This document shows positions 23,076 to 37,389 of a DNA stretch of 64,000 nucleotides, piece by piece. Numbering within the stretch: the stretch's first letter is position 1; each line of letters starts with the position of its first letter. The notes beneath the pieces were generated by a model that saw only the letters and a list, made by a program, of their open reading frames with translations, did no database searches and had not been told where the DNA came from. A program made the translations under genes and the position numbers. This DNA is from Platycnemis pennipes (lineage: Eukaryota; Arthropoda; Insecta; Odonata; Platycnemididae), in contig OW121854.1 of the NCBI GenBank assembly GCA_933228895.1, positions 55,594,609 through 55,658,608 of the forward strand, given 5' to 3'.

Positions 23076-23850
23076 TGACCCGCGGTGGACTTGAACCAAG
23101 TGAACTCGAAGGAAACGTTCAACTCCCTCAACTGAGAAACACGTAACGAAGAAGTGAAAGACTTAACGGTGTACATCATTGATGGAGTATCCTGAATTCA
23201 CTATATTTGTATAATACACACAGAGTAATGGTATTTGGGTGTTTTTTTAATCAATGCAGTTTTCTGTGTCACTTCCGCAGAGAGAGTTTCAAAAACAAAA
23301 AAATGAGGATGATCCTACTTCAACTGTTTGCACCAAGTGAAAATATTAGGTTAAGGACAAGTTGCTCTGTGGAAGCATTTTTAAAAGGTGAACCAACTTA
23401 ATACCAATAGGAAGGAAAGTGCACACCACTTGTTTTACTAGGCTGAAATTACAATTGTTATTATTACCTTCATTTATTGATATTGGACCAATTCCAGCAA
23501 GGGAAGTGTTGATTTAAATTGTGGCAATCTCACATTGAAATTTTGGAATTAAAAAAAAAAACTTTTTTTTATCCCCTCAGCTACTTTTCATCACATGTTA
23601 AGAGCCACAAAAGAGACTTATATTTTCCAAATGAATGGTTTAATGAAACAGGAGCATGAAAGCATACAATGAAACAAAGAGTGCAAAGAACAGATTTATT
23701 ACAGTTTGCTAGGAAGATAACAGAAAAAAACTCTTTTGAATGGACAAAATGTGATTTGGTAGCAAGTGACGGATGTGGTACTTCCATAGCTGAAGTTTGC
23801 TATAAAAGTAAAACAAAGTTTAATAAATAAAATTACCAACTTCATTGTGA
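23076..23850 (+). other. Probable neuroligin 3' UTR
   Basis: Directly after the stop codon the sequence drops from very GC-rich to AT-rich. The first well-placed aataaa on this strand is at about 23822 (within taataaataaaatta), making it a candidate polyadenylation signal about 750 nt after the stop. The true 3' end is not determined. Confidence 0.45.
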
Positions 23851-24241
23851 TATGGTTTAATTCACTTTAATGCAAGGTACCTCCATGTTTCAATGTCCAT
23901 AAATGAACACTTAAAAAATATGAACATAACTATCCATGTTTTGTCACACACTTTTACCGCTCAGATACACATTCCCCACGTTTTTTTGATGCTGCATATT
24001 TCTGACCCTTCTCCCCTCCCAAATACCAGAGTGCAAATGATTCATAGTGTTTGTGAAAGTGGTAGATTCCATCATTACTGCAACTTAATGGTTTCTGGTC
24101 TAGCATTGAGGAATGGATCATGGAAGTACTCCATTCACCCTCGGAGAGAATATTGTTCCCAGAGCCACCCTAATCTTTCATATACACCTCAACTCTTGAA
24201 TGCATGATAGGAAGTACCCCACTCTTCATTTTCACATATCC
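23851..24241. other. Intergenic DNA, nothing recognised
   Basis: No gene or repeat family is recognised in this short stretch between the neuroligin 3' end and a LINE fragment. Confidence 0.45.
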
Positions 24242-24530
24242 AAAATCAAGATTGGTTTGATACAGTTTCCCACTTGATTCCCTTATCAGCTAACCTCTTC
24301 ATATTTGCATACATCACCTCTTTCACATCCTTAACAAACTCCTTTATACATCTCATGCAAGGCCTTCCTTTTACATTCTTAACATTCACTTTTTCCTTAA
24401 AGGTTGTCTTCATCAGACCATCATGCTTCAAGATATGGATGACTAATTTTTCCCATCTTCTTTTTAAGGTTTTCAGCAGACTTTTATTTTCTCCCACTTT
24501 TCTTAATCCTCCTTGATTTTCCACTTGTTT
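24242..24530 (-). mobile_element. RTE-like LINE 3' fragment (copy B)
   Basis: The minus-strand frame 24524-24246 reads GGLRKVGENKSLLKTLKRRW, later NVKGRPCMR and MKRLADKGIKWETVSNQS, colinear with copies A and C. The frame is open but short; the rest of the LINE is absent. Confidence 0.75.
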
Positions 24531-24707
24531 GATAAATTTTGGTGAACTATTTCCTTACTTTCTCATTTATTTCCATGGAAAGTAGATTCTTCTTTTGGTA
24601 AAATGAGGTACATCTGTGCATCTTACGCAGTGCAGTGAATGCACCAATATTTTATAAAGGTATTTTGAGAAACATGCATTAACTAGTTCAGTTGATCTTT
24701 ACAAAGA

Positions 24708-25981
24708 CCCACATGGCAAAGCAAGCTTGCTGCAACCTTGCAGCAAGCTTGTCATTGCAAGATAGCAACCTTGCAGCAAGCTTGCATCAGCAAGGTTAAA
24801 GCTTGCAGCAAGCTTGCTGCAATCTGACTACTGCACCTGTTACAAGCTTGCTGCAAGGTTGCACTGCAAGCTTGCAGCAAGTTTCATGCAAGCTTCACGC
24901 AATTCCTGTGCAAGTTTCAACCCTGGCAAAAATAGAGGGTACGCCAAGGGTAGGAAAGCATTCATGAACCACACACAAAAACATTGCCTATGGAATGCAA
25001 TTGTGCAAAGGAGCTGTAACAATGTTCTTAGCGAAACAAATTAGTTAGGTATTACAAAAAAATCACTACTTGCATGAGTACCCCTATAGTTTCAAAATTT
25101 AAAAAGAAAATGACTTTCCCGCATTTGTAAACGCGCAAGATATAATTCATAACAATACATACTTGACTTACGTGTCCTATTACCTTATCCTACACGACCT
25201 AACGATATGCATATCACGATGGCTATCTAGCTCTTCTTCGCTAACAAATGGCTGTTGGGAGGCCGTGTATATACAGCTGCTGGCTTGCATGAATTCGTTA
25301 GTGATAACTAACTTTACAACATATGGACACGGGTATCTGAATCATTAAAACATTTCCCCAATGACCATTTTGTGGCTAAAAGTAAGCATGATCGTTATGA
25401 ATATGCATAACGGATATTCTTTCAACTCCAAGAGAGATAAATAAGAGTTTCCTCAGTAATATGGCAATCGCCATCTTCATCCGATGGGCCGCGGGATCCT
25501 TGGTAGAAACCCTGACGTCAATACCACTGTTTTCTGTACTCAATTAATCTGTATTCACAATTAATCTATATTCACAACTTTACAAACTTGTTCTTCTTTG
25601 TCAGTTAATTTATCGTTACGCATGCTTAAGTTAATTTCGCGCAAAATTTTCCTATTAACTCGCTCCTCTTCAATTTAGCTCGAATTGTTTTTCTTCTACG
25701 GGAAATAAGCCGTGCGCGTTCAAGCAAAGGTAACTCTACTCCTCCCTTAGTAGGAACCGTATAGTTGCAATTGCCTTGGGCCTTGCACTATTGCTACCAA
25801 TGTTGCCAGAGTCCTGCAGCAAAGTTGCCAAGGTTGGCACACTTCATGCAAATTGAGCGTAACTTGCACGGAACGTGTCAATATTGGCAAAATTGCAGCA
25901 AGCTTGCATCTAGATTGCCAATCTTGGCAAGCCATACGCCAGCCTCAACCAAACTTGCTGAAATCTTGCATGCTATGTGGG
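24708..25981. mobile_element. DNA element with subterminal TTGCAGCAAGC-word arrays
   Basis: The ends are cccacatggcaaagcaag (left) and the reverse complement of ctatgtggg (right), i.e. CCCACAT-(A/G)-GCA inverted termini; a GA dinucleotide sits on each outer side, compatible with a 2-bp target duplication. The first 200 bp contain five exact gcaagcttg palindromic cores plus variants (ttgcagcaagc, caaccttgc). The last 220 bp hold related ttgcc/ttgcagcaa words. The middle (about 24930-25740) is not repetitive and codes for nothing recognisable. Non-autonomous, superfamily unknown. Confidence 0.6.
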
Positions 25982-26054
25982 GAGTATGCTGCATGTTAGC
26001 TCAGGGGAGAAATCAATAGAATTAATTAAATTAGAAATTTGTTCCTCTGTAATA

Positions 26055-26325
26055 CCCTCATAGCACAAGTACATCTCAAAGATGTCTCAAATGTCTCATG
26101 TTACCTCTCAGAGACATCTCCAAATGACACCAAGATGTCTCAGAGACATCTCAGAGAGAGAGCTCTATGTGCTCTTTTTAGACGACTCTGAGATATATCA
26201 TGAGATGTCTTAGATACTTCTCAAAACGTCTCAGAGACACCTCTGAGAGATCGAAAAATGTCTTAGAGGGCTTTATGTCCTCTTTTTGGACGTCTCCGAG
26301 ATACTCTGGCAAAAATAATGTAGAG
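26055..26325. repeat. AGATGTCTC/GAGACATCT word array
   Basis: About 270 bp made largely of the word agatgtctc and its complement gagacatct in both orientations. Two copies of a ~108-bp unit can be aligned: 'ctctatgtgctctttttagacg...ctctgagata' at about 26162 and 'gctttatgtcctctttttggacg...ctccgagata' at about 26269. The left edge ccctcatagcac resembles the CCCACATAGCA end of the neighbouring element. Ends are not clearly defined. Confidence 0.55.
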
Positions 26326-28319
26326 GGAAGCATACCCACGTAGCCACCTCTGTGTGGGCAACACTTTAAATACAGTAACCACTAGGTTGGATGGGACTTC
26401 AAGTAGTGGTCCTCCTGGTAGGTACCTTCCAACACATTTATTTCCACCTTTTCTCCAAAAATCCCCTTCATACTTAGCTACCGACCTATTTTCCAAATGG
26501 AGTAACTATTTCCCAACTGTTGGTTACCATTCCAAATGAAACAACATAACTGATCTCAAAGGGAATTAATAAGCTACTTTAAGGATGAGAGCCCAGTATA
26601 GGCATATGATGTTCCTTGAAATTTGGGATGGCAGTTTATGACTATAAAGCATGCTACTTCATTGTCAGCAGAAATAAAAACTGATTGAAAAAATCTGTTG
26701 CTATTTGGCACTCTTATGGAGGAAGGAGTAGACATTCACTATAAATTCGACTGCATAACTAGGATATTTCACAGTGAGAGCACTTGATAGTGTAATAGAG
26801 CTGGTAATAAATGCCTGGATAGATGGAAGTAAGGAATAGAATCGTTCATCTATTTGAGGAATAAGGACAGAACTTTATACTCATATATTAGTTCTATAGC
26901 CTCAGCTTCAGAATTGAAGTAGAATATACATGAGGATTAATTGGGTTCCAGTATACCTACTGAATGGAAGTCAGCAAAAAGAATTACAGGAACTACCCAG
27001 GCAGCCTGTGAAGTCAATGTGCCCACAAATACATAGATATTTATACTGGGGCAATAGTTGGTATTTGACATAATAGTTAATGTACAATGAAGACTTGAGC
27101 AACAAGTAAATTTCAAAGCGCTCATTCAGTCACAAAAGTAAAACTCATTCAGTCATACAAGTGGATAACAAAATTAATTTGTTCAACAGTAATCACACTG
27201 AGAAACAATGTTAGATGTGCTTCACGTTATCTAACTTTGATTGCACATTTTTTAAAATAATATTTCCTACTCTTAACCTTCCCCAATGGAAGAAATGATC
27301 ACAATATACCACTAATTCTTTTAAGCGATGAGTATAATCAATACCCATCTTTCCTGTAAGTACTTATTTAGCTTTACCCTTAGCTATTACTGTCTCTCTC
27401 CTCTGCTTCACATCCTGAAGGCAGTTAGCAAGTTTATCTGCATCAGTACACAAATATATATGAACAAATATCCTTAACAGAAATAGTTTTCCAATATCAT
27501 TTCTTTTCAGTAATCATTTCCCTCAAATTCCCCATGGTTCCAAGTCTTTGGTACTTTTAAAACATCCTAACTTCTCCTACAGGAAGCTGCGTTTCTGTGT
27601 GGTCTGGTTGGTGAGGGTAGAAAAAATAATACTATGACAAGTAAAATTCATCCTTCAGAGAAGGGGTCAATTCCTTTCACTGTGACACCTGTGGTATCCC
27701 AGAAGAAAAGGCATCAAGAAAATAACCAAGTTTTTAAGTTTGATTGGACATGTCCAAAGGCCCCTCCTGAGACTCCAACCTTGGAACTCTGATCAGCGGC
27801 CCAACACTCTACCTATTCACCTACCAGGCAACTACTCCTTAATTGATTATAATAAAAGAATGAAAAATGTATAGCATAATTACTTACCAAAACAATAATG
27901 TGGAACTTTGTCGAAGCTTCAATTACTCCTTGGTTCCTATGCTATTTTATTTTCATAATCCTTACTCCTATTCACTGATCATTATACTCCACACTTATCC
28001 ATTTCAGCAAACTCAAGTGAAATATTATAGAAAATTAGTTTCAATTCATGGACCCATGGATTTGGAAATGAATCCCCTGTAAATAGGAGAGCCTCAAAAT
28101 GGATGAAAATGCTTATTTTGAGCATATAATAATCATTTAAATAAAATTAAATCTCAATAAAATGAAAGTTGATCAAGAGTTGTAGCTTTCTATATTTTCA
28201 GGTATGAAGTCATGTCATTTCGGCAGACTCTGGGTGAGTTAATGTCATCAAATAATTATAATTGGCTGAAAGAAACCATTTCGGTGCAAATTTATTGTTT
28301 TACTATTAAACATCATAAC
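26326..28319. other. Intergenic DNA, little recognised
   Basis: AT-rich, no coding potential recognised. A degraded tRNA-like stretch on the minus strand lies near 27740-27835 ('gagactccaaccttggaactc...'). Confidence 0.45.
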
Positions 28320-28807
28320 AGGTTTAATAAGAACAGAAGGAGTAAGAAAATCGTAGAATTAAGAAAATAATTCAACAGAACGTACATCTGGAGCATGTTT
28401 CTCTATAGCAGTGAGGCATGGACGATGACAGCAGCGGAAAAGAAAAGGGTGGAAGTATTCAAAATGTGGTGCTACAGAAAAATGATGAAGATTAAATGGA
28501 TCAACCAAGTAAGTAATGAGGGAGTTCCAAGAAGAGTGGGAGAAAAGAGAAGTCTCCTGAATACCATAAGAAAAAGACAGGACAACTTAATCGGCCACAT
28601 GATGAGATGTGGTGGCCTGATGACAATAATTGTTGAAGGGCAAGTGGATGGGAAGAATGGCAAAGGAAGGCCACGTATGTAATATATGGAACAAGTGATG
28701 GAGGATGAGAAAGAGAATAAATGCGTAGGTATGAAGAGATTAGCCAATAAAAGAATTCAGAGGAGAGCTGCATCAAACCAATCTCAGGATTTTGACTGAT
28801 GATGATG
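28320..28807 (+). mobile_element. RTE-like LINE 3' fragment (copy C, longest)
   Basis: Frame 28395-28682 reads MFLYSSEAWTMTAAEKKRVE, then FKMWCYRKMMKIKWINQVSN and GKNGKGRPRM. The order YxSEAWT, WCYR, VSNE, GHMMR, GKGRPR is the usual C-terminal tail after the reverse transcriptase in RTE-like LINE proteins. A premature stop follows GKGRPRM, and the copy ends in tgatgatgatga. Confidence 0.8.
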
Positions 28808-31800
28808 AACAAAAATGATTAAAGTAAAGCTATGGATATAAAAATTTTCTAAAAGAAATACTGAGTCAGTAAGGCAATTATACAATAAGGCATAATGCAA
28901 TGCTGGTTTCTCAAACCATGCATATTATATATTAATCAAATAGATGAATCACCCATTAGGTGATACCGCACATAACTTATATGGAGTAAAATATGACTTT
29001 AGGAATACATTCTATCAAAGGAAACATTAATACCAAAAATAATAATAATTTTCTTTTGCTCCAAGTAATAATTATTCTCGCATTATTAAGTAACCAAAAA
29101 ATTCTCACTACACCAATTCCAGCATACATACACCATAGTAAATTAATGACAGATTTTATTTGGTCACAAAATAGTTAAATTTGCATAGGATACCACAGGT
29201 CACTATTTCTCATTAAACTTCATGCACAACTTTCATTGCTGTACCACATTCCTCCAAGTATATAAATTAAGAAGGCCAAATTTACCAATTACTCGCAACC
29301 TCTGCCTTGCTAGTCAAGGCAGATTTATTTCATCATTAAAAAAAAAAGAAATAAAACACACAAGCCGATGAAAACTCCACAGGATAACAACTTAAAAACT
29401 TAACAACAACGGGAGTTGTTTAGCCATAGGATCGATATTGTATCACAACTGGATTCAGAATTCAATTTAATTCATCCCTATGTTCGAATTTGTATCAAGA
29501 AATAACTGTTGCTCAGAAACGGGAAGGGATTTTAAAGGAAAACTACTCCTGAGACAATTTCATTTAATGGACATAATATCCAAGTCAATTCACAAGCGCA
29601 ATATTAAATCAACCATACACCACTTCAAATAAGTCAGTTTTATTAATCAAATATCATAGGCGTCACAAAAATCATGGATACTTGCATCATAATAAAATTT
29701 AAAATGGTAAACTAGATGTGAATTTAATTAAAACATGTTAACACAATAAATGTCAAGACAACAAGACTTAAGTTTTCTTCAAACATTCAATAGATGCAAC
29801 ACAAATCTCTATTACAGGATTCCCATCAGTGATGCCAATACATGTTCAAAAACATTACCCAAAGGAAATAATATAAATAGACCAGATTCAATATTTAGAA
29901 CCCTGCATTTAGAGCCATAAAGAGAGTTATAAACCTTAATAAATTCCATGACACATTAACCTTCCCTGCACTCCTCCCCCAATGGCAATACTTACGTACA
30001 TTTAACAATCAAAGACCAATTGATGCCTGACCCTGCTGTATTCCTCTGGGGTCAGATATTTTTTAAAGTATTCATTCTAAGTTGCACGTAACATTAAATT
30101 TACTCATCAATATTAATAATGTAATATATACAATGATTTCTCAGATAGTAGCAGCTGAAATAGTGAAGAAAGACAGAAATGCAGGGAAGTGAAGGCATTG
30201 AGTATATGAAAGTCAGTACAATAGATGAGTAAAGCTAATTGAAGGTCAGAATTGATCTCATTGTATTGGCATGAAATACATATTTTATCAGAACAGTACT
30301 AGAAAAAACCTTCACATTATCTGCAGGAAAACTTCAATTTAGGAACTGAATCAAATGGAGATATGAAACTTCTAGAGAGGAAGTTTCACAAATTGCTTTA
30401 TCTTCATTTGATATCTACCTAGTTTGAGCTTCTAAGGCCTGATCTAGAATGCCTGGTCAACATTAACTAACAGTGGGTTTTCACAAAACATATCCAAATT
30501 CATGATGTGAAGGTTAACAGTAGAAATAGGTATCAACAACAGTACCCATACAGCATAAAGACTGAAGTGTCAGGGAATTCAGGCATCATATAACTTAACT
30601 CTGGCTGCAAGTGAGCCAAATATAGTAATCCCACAGCCTAAGAGACAGATCATAATATAGGTATGCAACACAAATCCATATGATGGCAATAACTGGGAAG
30701 ACTTCATAAGTTGAGGCTTGCGAGAGGTAATCTGAAGCAATGCACAATTATAAAGGTGTATAGAAGTGTGGTGGGGAGAAGATATTAGTGAAAAAGACAA
30801 ATGTGATTAACATAAATAACCTTTCATCATAGTTCCTACCCTAACAAACACAATAGGTATCCAATGGAACTAAATCAAAGATTTTAAATTAATACAAGAC
30901 ATGGCAAGTAAGTAGGGTATTCAAGGTCAATAAACCAGACACCCAGGCATATTATTTAGATGAATAGTATTAAATTTAAAGTTGAATTAAATTGTTAATA
31001 ACATTCTATGAGTATACTCAAACACCCTCACTTTGATAATACATGCATAGTTTTTCTGACCACTCTTTTCATTAACCAGCATCGATACTTTCTCCCTTTA
31101 CTCAACAAAAACCCTAAATAATCTCCACTAATCATTCATTCATGCAATACTTCAAGTTTCGTTGATCAAGAAAGGACTGAAAATTACATGAAGACACAAA
31201 ATGTAAATGCAATCCTAAAATGTGGTCCTAAAAAAACAATATGGTCAGTGAAATAATCAAAAAGAGTGCAACTACAGATAGCAAATATAAAAAAAATTTC
31301 CCCTATTTTCAAATGCCAAGTATTATACTGATTGTCAACGAATTCAGATGTCTTTCATTTCACTATAGTTGTTCCATCAAAATTTTAGATGCACAAAAAT
31401 TATTTTTACATAGTTATTTCAGCTCCCAACAAGAATATCTTTAGGGCTATTTTCATATAAAGAAATAAAAACCGTTTGAAACAGGACTGAATCACTTACC
31501 ACAGGCAGAGCTTATGAAAAAAATGCCAATCATAACCATTTTAAGATAGTGAAAATGAATCACCATTAAGCTCAGCTGGGATTACAATAATAAAATACAT
31601 AACATACGAACAAAGGTATTTATTTTAAAAGGGCACACATAATCAAGGATGTCAATTCAGTTCAATTCCAGCTGTAATTACACTAGCAGCACAATTCAAT
31701 GAATGTTCACAAAAGCAATGATCTTGATGCTCTTCTAGTGCACAAAATATAGCATTAACATTACTAGGAGCCAATAATCTCATTGAGTCTTATAGAATAT

Positions 31801-34800
31801 AGGCCATCTTGGTCACCTAAAATCTATAATATTAAGATGGATACTTGGAGATGGGAAACTCATCTTGAATGATGCATCTTCAAAGATTTACCATAGGGCC
31901 ATCTCTTTGATAGCACTACTAACTTATCTGACACATATTTAGGATACACAAACTAGTTAGAACAACAAAAATAAATTAAGATCCTCACAATTTTGTCTGC
32001 ACAAGCACTGTCATTTAATAGGTAATAATTATCATAACACCACGCAATCACGTTGCACCACAAAATGATCGTCCAATTCCTAATAATGCAGATGGGGCAG
32101 AAGCAGGTAACACCAATGAAGAGAAGGGAGAAACACGCAGTGGTTAATTGCTTGTGAGAAGGAATGAGCACAAGTCATTTCGACCACAATACAATTTTTT
32201 TAATGATTTGCATGCCTAACTGGAATTTGACAATGTACTTGCAGACTACTTTCCAAAGCGCAGTCACCTTTAAAACATGCACTTTACTAGTTTGAAGAAA
32301 ATTAGTCCTAAAAGGAAATTGATTTCTATAGAGAGCTCAACTAAAAGCTTCTAATAAGTGTAGTACATACATACCCTTTAGGTGTATCTCAAGAAAAAGC
32401 ACCCTACCAAAACAAGCACAATGACTAAACTAAATTAGCATAAGAAGATGGTTGAAATTAATGATTAACTTCTAGGAGTGCTAATTATACTGCAACTTTT
32501 AAGCTGAAAGAACAAGGTAGTATAATCAGTAAATTAATAAGTTTTATTTTTTAGATTGTATGACAAAATTAACACCATGCAAGAAAAAATCCAAGAATGT
32601 CTATAGTACCTCTTGTCAATTGTTTTTAATTATGAATTTGTTAGCCATAATTTGTAACACCAATAGCCAAATAACAATCTTAACCCCCAAATACTGGTCA
32701 TGTTGCAGGACATTTTCTATCACCATCCTCGACGTTGCTTCACACTTACTGTCCCAAGCATTGAGTGGGACAATTTTTCATTACATCTGAAGTTTGAATG
32801 ATCGGCAAATGAGTTTTGCCCTTTCAGACACACAACCTACCACAGTTACTTTCACCATATTTTGATCAAGTTATTGCATAAAACACCAGAATAGATGCCA
32901 AGCTCTGATTTTTTTACTATTAATTGCTGTAAAAGTGTACAAACATGTACAGGATATTCTTAGGAGGTTTTGCCAAAAAGTGGAAGGCTGAGGATTTATG
33001 ATGCCAAAAATGCATGTTGAAACAATAATAGTTCATTTGATGGTGGGACATAATTGTGCTAATTTTGAGAAGGCTGTTGACGGAGTACTCTGCGCAAATC
33101 TAATGAAAATAATTCTCACGGCATTGGAAATTTGCGTACTTTAAAGTAAAGTAACAGTCAGAGATTAAGGATCGGCAGTGGAATAAGGTGGATATGCCAG
33201 CCATTTGGAGCTTAAGATGTACTTAGGTGGAGAATATCAACCTTGATAGGGAGTGTCAGTAGCATATGGATTATAGTTTTGAATACAATCATATGACAGG
33301 AATGGCTACAGATCCCTTGACTGCAAAAGAGGAAGATCAGCTAGGAACTGCCCAACTATTAGTGGCAGAATATTGATTATGATAATGATGTAAAACAGGG
33401 CTAGGGAAATTATACCATTTATGATAGCAATTCATGAGCATATTATGAGTTTGAATTAAAAACTGCTTGTTTAGACAAATATATTAAGCTGTAAAATAAT
33501 AAATATACAACAATTCGATGAAAAAATATGTTCTGCATGGACGAGTTTAAAATATAAGCATTAATAGTTGGAGACAGATGGGTGGATATAGAAAGGCCAG
33601 CAATTAGTCACCAACTCAAAGATTAATAGTACATATTTTCACAAACATTAGAACATATAAAAATCAGAGTGCAGATGCAACAGATTCATAAAATTTGACT
33701 ATTTAGCAATGTGCATACCTCAAAAAATTCATAATTGCAAGAAAGGTATGCTAGTACATATTTTGGCAATATAACTGCAACCATATATCTTTGCTATCAC
33801 ATGATCCTGGCAATCATGAACAATATCATGCAGCCCAACTCTTCACTTTTATTTTGAGTCTGTTATGTAAGTAATTTGACAATAGAATATCTCTCTACTC
33901 ATAAATATACAATTCCCCATTATACTCTGAAATATGTAATTCCTCACTACATTTTTAAAATTAAGAGAGGAACAAATCCAGAGTTTGTCCAGTTTATGTG
34001 AGACTTAAAAATTAATTTTTACTTCATCCAGAGCCACATACATCTTAATTATGAATACATTAAATAAATCTGCAAAAGAAATCCAAAATAGTTTTCTTCC
34101 AACAGGCCAATTCGTTAAAAACTACAGTTTTAAACGAATATTGGCTCCTAATTTCCTGAAAAAAATCCAGTGTTCATTCCTTGAAACATAAGAGCTCAAT
34201 AATTAGAGCACAGTAATCCTTCAAACAATTTCAGCTGTCTCTCTCGAAGCCATGTAAAATAGGCCAAGTATATTTGACTGATTTTTATAACGAGTGATGT
34301 ATTTATGACCTCAGAGGCCCCCGGCGGAATCTAGAATGAGGCCCCCAATGTTATAGTCTTGCAGCCTGGCAGTTTAACATAGACTTTTGCTTGCATATTA
34401 AGACAATTCATTATGCATACAGATATCCATCACTATTAATACTCTGCTAGTAGGTGCCAGGTTACAACTACATTTAGAATTACTCTCTCGTGAGGCCCCC
34501 GGCGGCTGCCGGGTAAGCCATTGGGTAATACGGCCCTGTTTACAACCAAGCACTGATAATATCACAGAATAACTGAAAGCAGGATAAAAGTTAGGTAGAA
34601 GATATGCCACACTGTCCAAAACCTTAAGACAAGAATGAATCTTTTTTTCATCTCCAACATTTAGTATGTTAAAGTTTACTTTTCCCAGGACTACAATTTT
34701 ATCTTTCTCTTATTTCATCCACAAGGTCAAGCATCTACTCAACCTACCAAATGCATCTCACAATGAAAATAGATAACCTGCATCCAACAATTTAGTGATG

Positions 34801-37380
34801 ACAAGTAGTTCTCAGTACACACTAAATTTAGGTAGTACATACATACAAAATCAAGCAGAAGAATTAGAGGTAGTAGAATAACGTTTAAGTAGCTCCGACT
34901 GCCTAAGCTATATCGCACCATCTCACCTAATCTTCATTCTAAAACAAATTAAACAACTGCTTGAGACAGCATTCAAACCTGCAACCTGTTCCCAGGTCAG
35001 TGCATTATAAACCTGGCAATGCATTCTATCAACCTATTTTCAAATACCCAACCTTTGATAAGTTAGGCATGACATCTTTGTCCATAGGTGAGCTTTGACT
35101 CCTTATTTCCATGGGCATTTTAGGCCTGCATTATTACTTTCTTTCATAGAGCTTTAAAGGTCTGAAACACATGACATTCATAAACTGTGACTTCTCTTAT
35201 CTGATTTTGATAGAGCATTATGTCATGATATCCCATACCTCACAACATTATCAAACACTACTAATCCCGCTGTCCAAAAGTAACTTGAGGATAAGGTAAA
35301 AATTCATGAGTATATAATAATGCATAATATTTTGCAGCAACACATAGACCATGAATAATTTAAATCATCCACAGATCCACATTTTTCATATGCTCATACA
35401 CTTGACATGAGCTAGCAAAAGGTAAGAGCTGCAGGAGAAGTTATGTAACTGAATTGGAAAGTATTCCCTAGTATAAAGTAATAGCTGATGAAGTTATTCA
35501 AAATGCCAGCTTCTGTTTAATATGTTTCCTTTCGCTTCTATGCACAAATGGCTGATCATCAAGCAAAATTCAGGGCAAGAGTTTTCTCAAAAAAATAACA
35601 GTAAAAAGGGATAGCCAATGATGAGAATGTCACAAAGCCAGTTTTATATTGTTTCAATGAAAAGTGTGAGAGTGCAAGATTAGCTTTGCTTTACAACTAA
35701 TTTCCCTGAGATTTTAAAAATTCTTCTCCACTATAAGCCTACTATAATAGCTTGAAAAAGTAAAATTTTTAACATTCCATTTCGGTTTCTGCTTGGCTGT
35801 ATTGCACAGGGTTTTGATTTTGAGAGAAATTATACTGCATTCGTCCATCAATTATACGATGGCTTTTCGTACCCATTATTTACACATAAACAGGCAGATA
35901 TAGCAGTTTTCCGTGACCTGAAAATGTATCCTGAAAAGTACATTGACACATCATTACTTATTTGATGGATAAATAGAGAGGTATCTTGAAAACCAAAACC
36001 TATTGCATCCTGGTTATTCATATCAACAACCTACATGCATGATGCGAGACTTAAACTAGTGAATCATCAGTGTTCTACAGTCAAAGAAGGCTGTTAAGAA
36101 TGAAAGTCACGCATTCATACCAAAGCTAACAAGAAAAATAGTAAATATGTAGGGAAAAAGGTGGCTTTCAAAAGTCAGTCTAGTGTGACGTGAATCAAGG
36201 AATTCAGATTCATGGAACGGCTATAAGCATTTTGGCAGCATATCTTTGGAGCAAAAAGCTGAGTAATGAAAATGAAAGAAAGGATCATTCTATCAATCTG
36301 TGGAAAACAGCCCTATTAGAAAATTACTGTAATCCAAAGTGTTGTAAATACTTTAATCAGAGCTCATAGACGATACCACTAAGGAAATCAGAAGTTTTGC
36401 GATGCAACAAATTTTTGATGTTACACACAAATATTATGACTAAGCTGTAAATAAATTAATTGTCATGAAACAATTGACAGCAGCAATGACCCATTACCAA
36501 AACTATTAGACAGGGACAAACACAAGACATAGTATTTATCAAAGGATGATATAATGCACAAAGCATATTTTCCATGAGGTTTTTTATTTCCAATCATATG
36601 TTTAGGGTGAAATACCACTATGGCACAGTGAGGAAATTGATATTTACTGCTGCTCAACATAACAGCAATAAACATAAATAAACCAAAGGATTCTTTGGTG
36701 ACAGATCGTTGCGTTCACAAAGGTGGAATTTCACCCGAGCATGCAACCTATAAGTCATGCAGAAACATACATCACATTACATAATTTATCAGTCCATATT
36801 GCTTCCTTTTTAAAATCAGAATTTATATAAAGATGACTCACAAGGATTTCCTCAAGGAAGAGGTTAAACTTGCATCCTCAATCAACAGCAAGTATATGCA
36901 TAAACACTAATTTTGACACTGATCAGACACACCCATAAGTAAACATTGCACAAGATATATGCCAATTGAATATGAATGTGACATTTCAACAAGGATATTC
37001 ATTAAAAATCATGCTGCAACAGCATTCTTTCGGCCATACGCAGCATGACATAGACTTCTTTCTAAATTAAATTTATCAATTACCATAACATTAAATGAAA
37101 AAAACAGCAAAATAATATTTAAAATACATAACAACATAAAATTTAATTGTTTAACTCTCAGTTTTCCATGCAGTCTTTTGACATCTATGCAACTTATACA
37201 CTAAATAATCCCAAATGTGGCATTATACTTGGGACTATTGTGGCAAAGGACTTCCAAGTGACATTAACTTCTGTACACTTCTATGTATAAAATAGGAGGG
37301 CATATACATGCCTTCTGCTCAAAATTGTACATGGTGAGTCACATGTCCTTAGAAAAAGGACATCATAATTTATATGTAAA
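28808..37380. other. 8.5 kb of AT-rich intergenic DNA
   Basis: No gene is recognised. Open frames are short and lack domains. Isolated features: a tRNA-like minus-strand stretch near 34950-35030, and two copies of ggcccccggcgg (about 34317 and 34496) within a 250-bp patch whose right edge, read on the minus strand, begins cagggccgtattaccca, like a hAT-type terminus. The left part may include distal 3' UTR of either flanking gene. Confidence 0.45.
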
Positions 37381-37389
37381 ATATGTTTG

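Noticed and set aside
28808..37380. Hidden gene in the long AT-rich intergenic block
   Set aside because: No ORF over about 75 aa, no splice-linked conserved motifs and no transposase signature; reported as empty instead.
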